DNA of 64,000 nucleotides from Prosapia bicincta (taxonomy: Eukaryota; Arthropoda; Insecta; Hemiptera; Cercopidae). Positions 63,301-64,000 of this stretch are shown here, piece after piece; positions within the stretch are counted from its first letter, which is position 1; each line of letters starts with the position of its first letter. The stretch lies in contig JBAIZL010000001.1 in the NCBI GenBank assembly GCA_036971475.1, forward strand, positions 143,827,692 to 143,891,691, in the 5' to 3' direction. Position numbers and translations under genes: made by a program. Below the pieces are notes generated by a model, which was given only the letters and a program-made list of their open reading frames with translations, did not search any database and was not told where the DNA came from.

Positions 63301-63870
63301 TCTGTTATTTACATGACTACGGACTCTCACAGATTTTAACTTTCATTAGGACATCTTCTTTCTCTTAAACTAATTTACTTACTTAAACAAACTTATCATA
63401 CTTATCTAACTTATCGTCTTACTTAGGAAAAGAACTCTTTCCATTCATATATACGATAACTTTTCAGAGTCATTGAATACCTACGTAGGTTTTAATGCAC
63501 ACGTCTAGACATATTGTTTAACACTTAGAATCACAACGCCCTAATAGGCTAATAATGACAAACGTTATGTGTGGGGTAGTGCCTAATATTCTCCACGGGT
63601 GTTTTCAACCCAGCCTATACAAATAGACATCAGGTAATGAGAAGTTAAATTCCAATGACGGCTTGTACAATAAGTGAAATTAGAAACGTTCACAAGTGAG
63701 TTGCCAACTTTTAATATTAACAATATAAGTGGGGTAAAGAACTAGTTGATGTTATCAATGGAGTGAAACGCAGTAATAGCAGAATTAAATAAAAGTTACT
63801 ACTTACAGAAACAAAACTATCCGGTCTTTCATTCAGTTCTTCAAAATAGATATTTCCCTCAGTCTTTTAT
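57330..63870. other. AT-rich stretch, no supported gene
   Basis: About 6.5 kb. The longest frames (134 codons plus at 59310-59714; 104 codons minus at 57813-58127) show no domain, splice context or signal peptide. A perfect inverted repeat at 58799-58850 is listed separately. Nothing else is identifiable. Confidence 0.5.
58799..58850. repeat. Perfect 14-bp inverted repeat
   Basis: gtgatttctcgtaa (58799-58812) pairs exactly with ttacgagaaatcac (58837-58850) around a 24-base spacer. A related tcacgtaatg word occurs at about 58627 and again after the right arm. The patch ends in aaagggttaa. It may be the end of an old inverted-repeat transposon; the opposite end was not found. Confidence 0.7.
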
Positions 63871-63872
63871 AC

Positions 63873-63918
<46 letters not shown>
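63871..63918. repeat. (TA)n microsatellite
   Basis: TA run that abuts the left arm of the terminal palindrome. Confidence 0.95.
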
Positions 63919-63920
<2 letters not shown>

Positions 63921-64000
63921 AATTTAAAATATTTCAAAAACAAGAATACTTTTACTGAATACTTTTAAAGTATTCTTGTTTTTGAAATATTTTAAATTTA
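63919..64000. repeat. Palindromic repeat, third sequence type, cut by window edge
   Basis: Arms 63919-63952 and 63967-64000 are perfect inverted copies over 34 bases around a 14-base centre. The left arm begins at the end of the TA tract; the right arm runs to the last base of the window, so its true extent and any right-hand TA tract are unseen. Contains the word acaagaata that also occurs in palindrome copies A and B. Confidence 0.9.

Overview
This window looks like an AT-rich, gene-poor stretch of an animal nuclear genome, most likely an arthropod and probably an insect. The evidence is two BEL/Pao LTR retrotransposons, a non-LTR retrotransposon fragment carrying an RNase H domain, many (TA)n, (CA)n and (GT)n microsatellites, scattered satellites, and a short CCTAA run like the usual insect telomere unit. 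I could not fix the order or species. I see no bacterial-style operon, no tRNA or rRNA gene, no CRISPR array, and no host protein gene I can name. The only hint of a host gene is one weak candidate exon (20253-20340).

Layout. 1-4.8 kb: microsatellites with two copies of one palindromic (hairpin) repeat family, then a ~165-bp tandem satellite. 4.8-26.9 kb: mostly AT-rich unique-looking DNA with a small inverted-repeat element (10.06-10.20 kb), a GC-richer block (11.7-11.95 kb), a diverged ~362-bp tandem duplication (12.1-12.9 kb), an 89-bp duplication (13.7 kb), a 50-bp minisatellite of about eight copies (18.2-18.6 kb) and a one-armed copy of the palindromic family (23.7 kb). 26.9-32.3 kb: a decayed BEL/Pao element with 835/803-bp LTRs and an ATTAT target duplication. 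It has lost reverse transcriptase and RNase H and holds a foreign-looking GC-rich cassette. 32.3-42.7 kb: AT-rich DNA with a long (GT)n-(TA)n tract, more palindromes beside (TA)n, and remnants of a dispersed repeat.

42.7-49.8 kb: a younger BEL/Pao element with two 457-bp LTRs differing at 10 positions by eye and a CTATT target duplication. Its gag and pol meet at an overlapping stop-start TAATG. Pol carries protease, reverse transcriptase, RNase H and DDE integrase motifs but is cut by three in-frame stops. 49.8-55.7 kb: AT-rich DNA without a recognisable gene. 55.76-57.33 kb: a short non-LTR insertion bounded by a perfect 15-bp target duplication, carrying only the C-terminal part of reverse transcriptase and an RNase H domain behind a short unrelated 5' head. 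57.3-64 kb: AT-rich DNA ending in a (TA)n tract joined to a perfect 34-bp inverted repeat at the window edge.

The recognisable coding sequence is therefore nearly all retrotransposon-derived: Gag packages the element RNA, the pol enzymes copy and integrate it, and the LTRs supply promoter and RNA-processing signals. Neither LTR element looks able to make a complete Pol as it stands. The least explained structure is the repeated joining of palindromic sequences to (TA)n tracts. I found no clear new multi-gene system.
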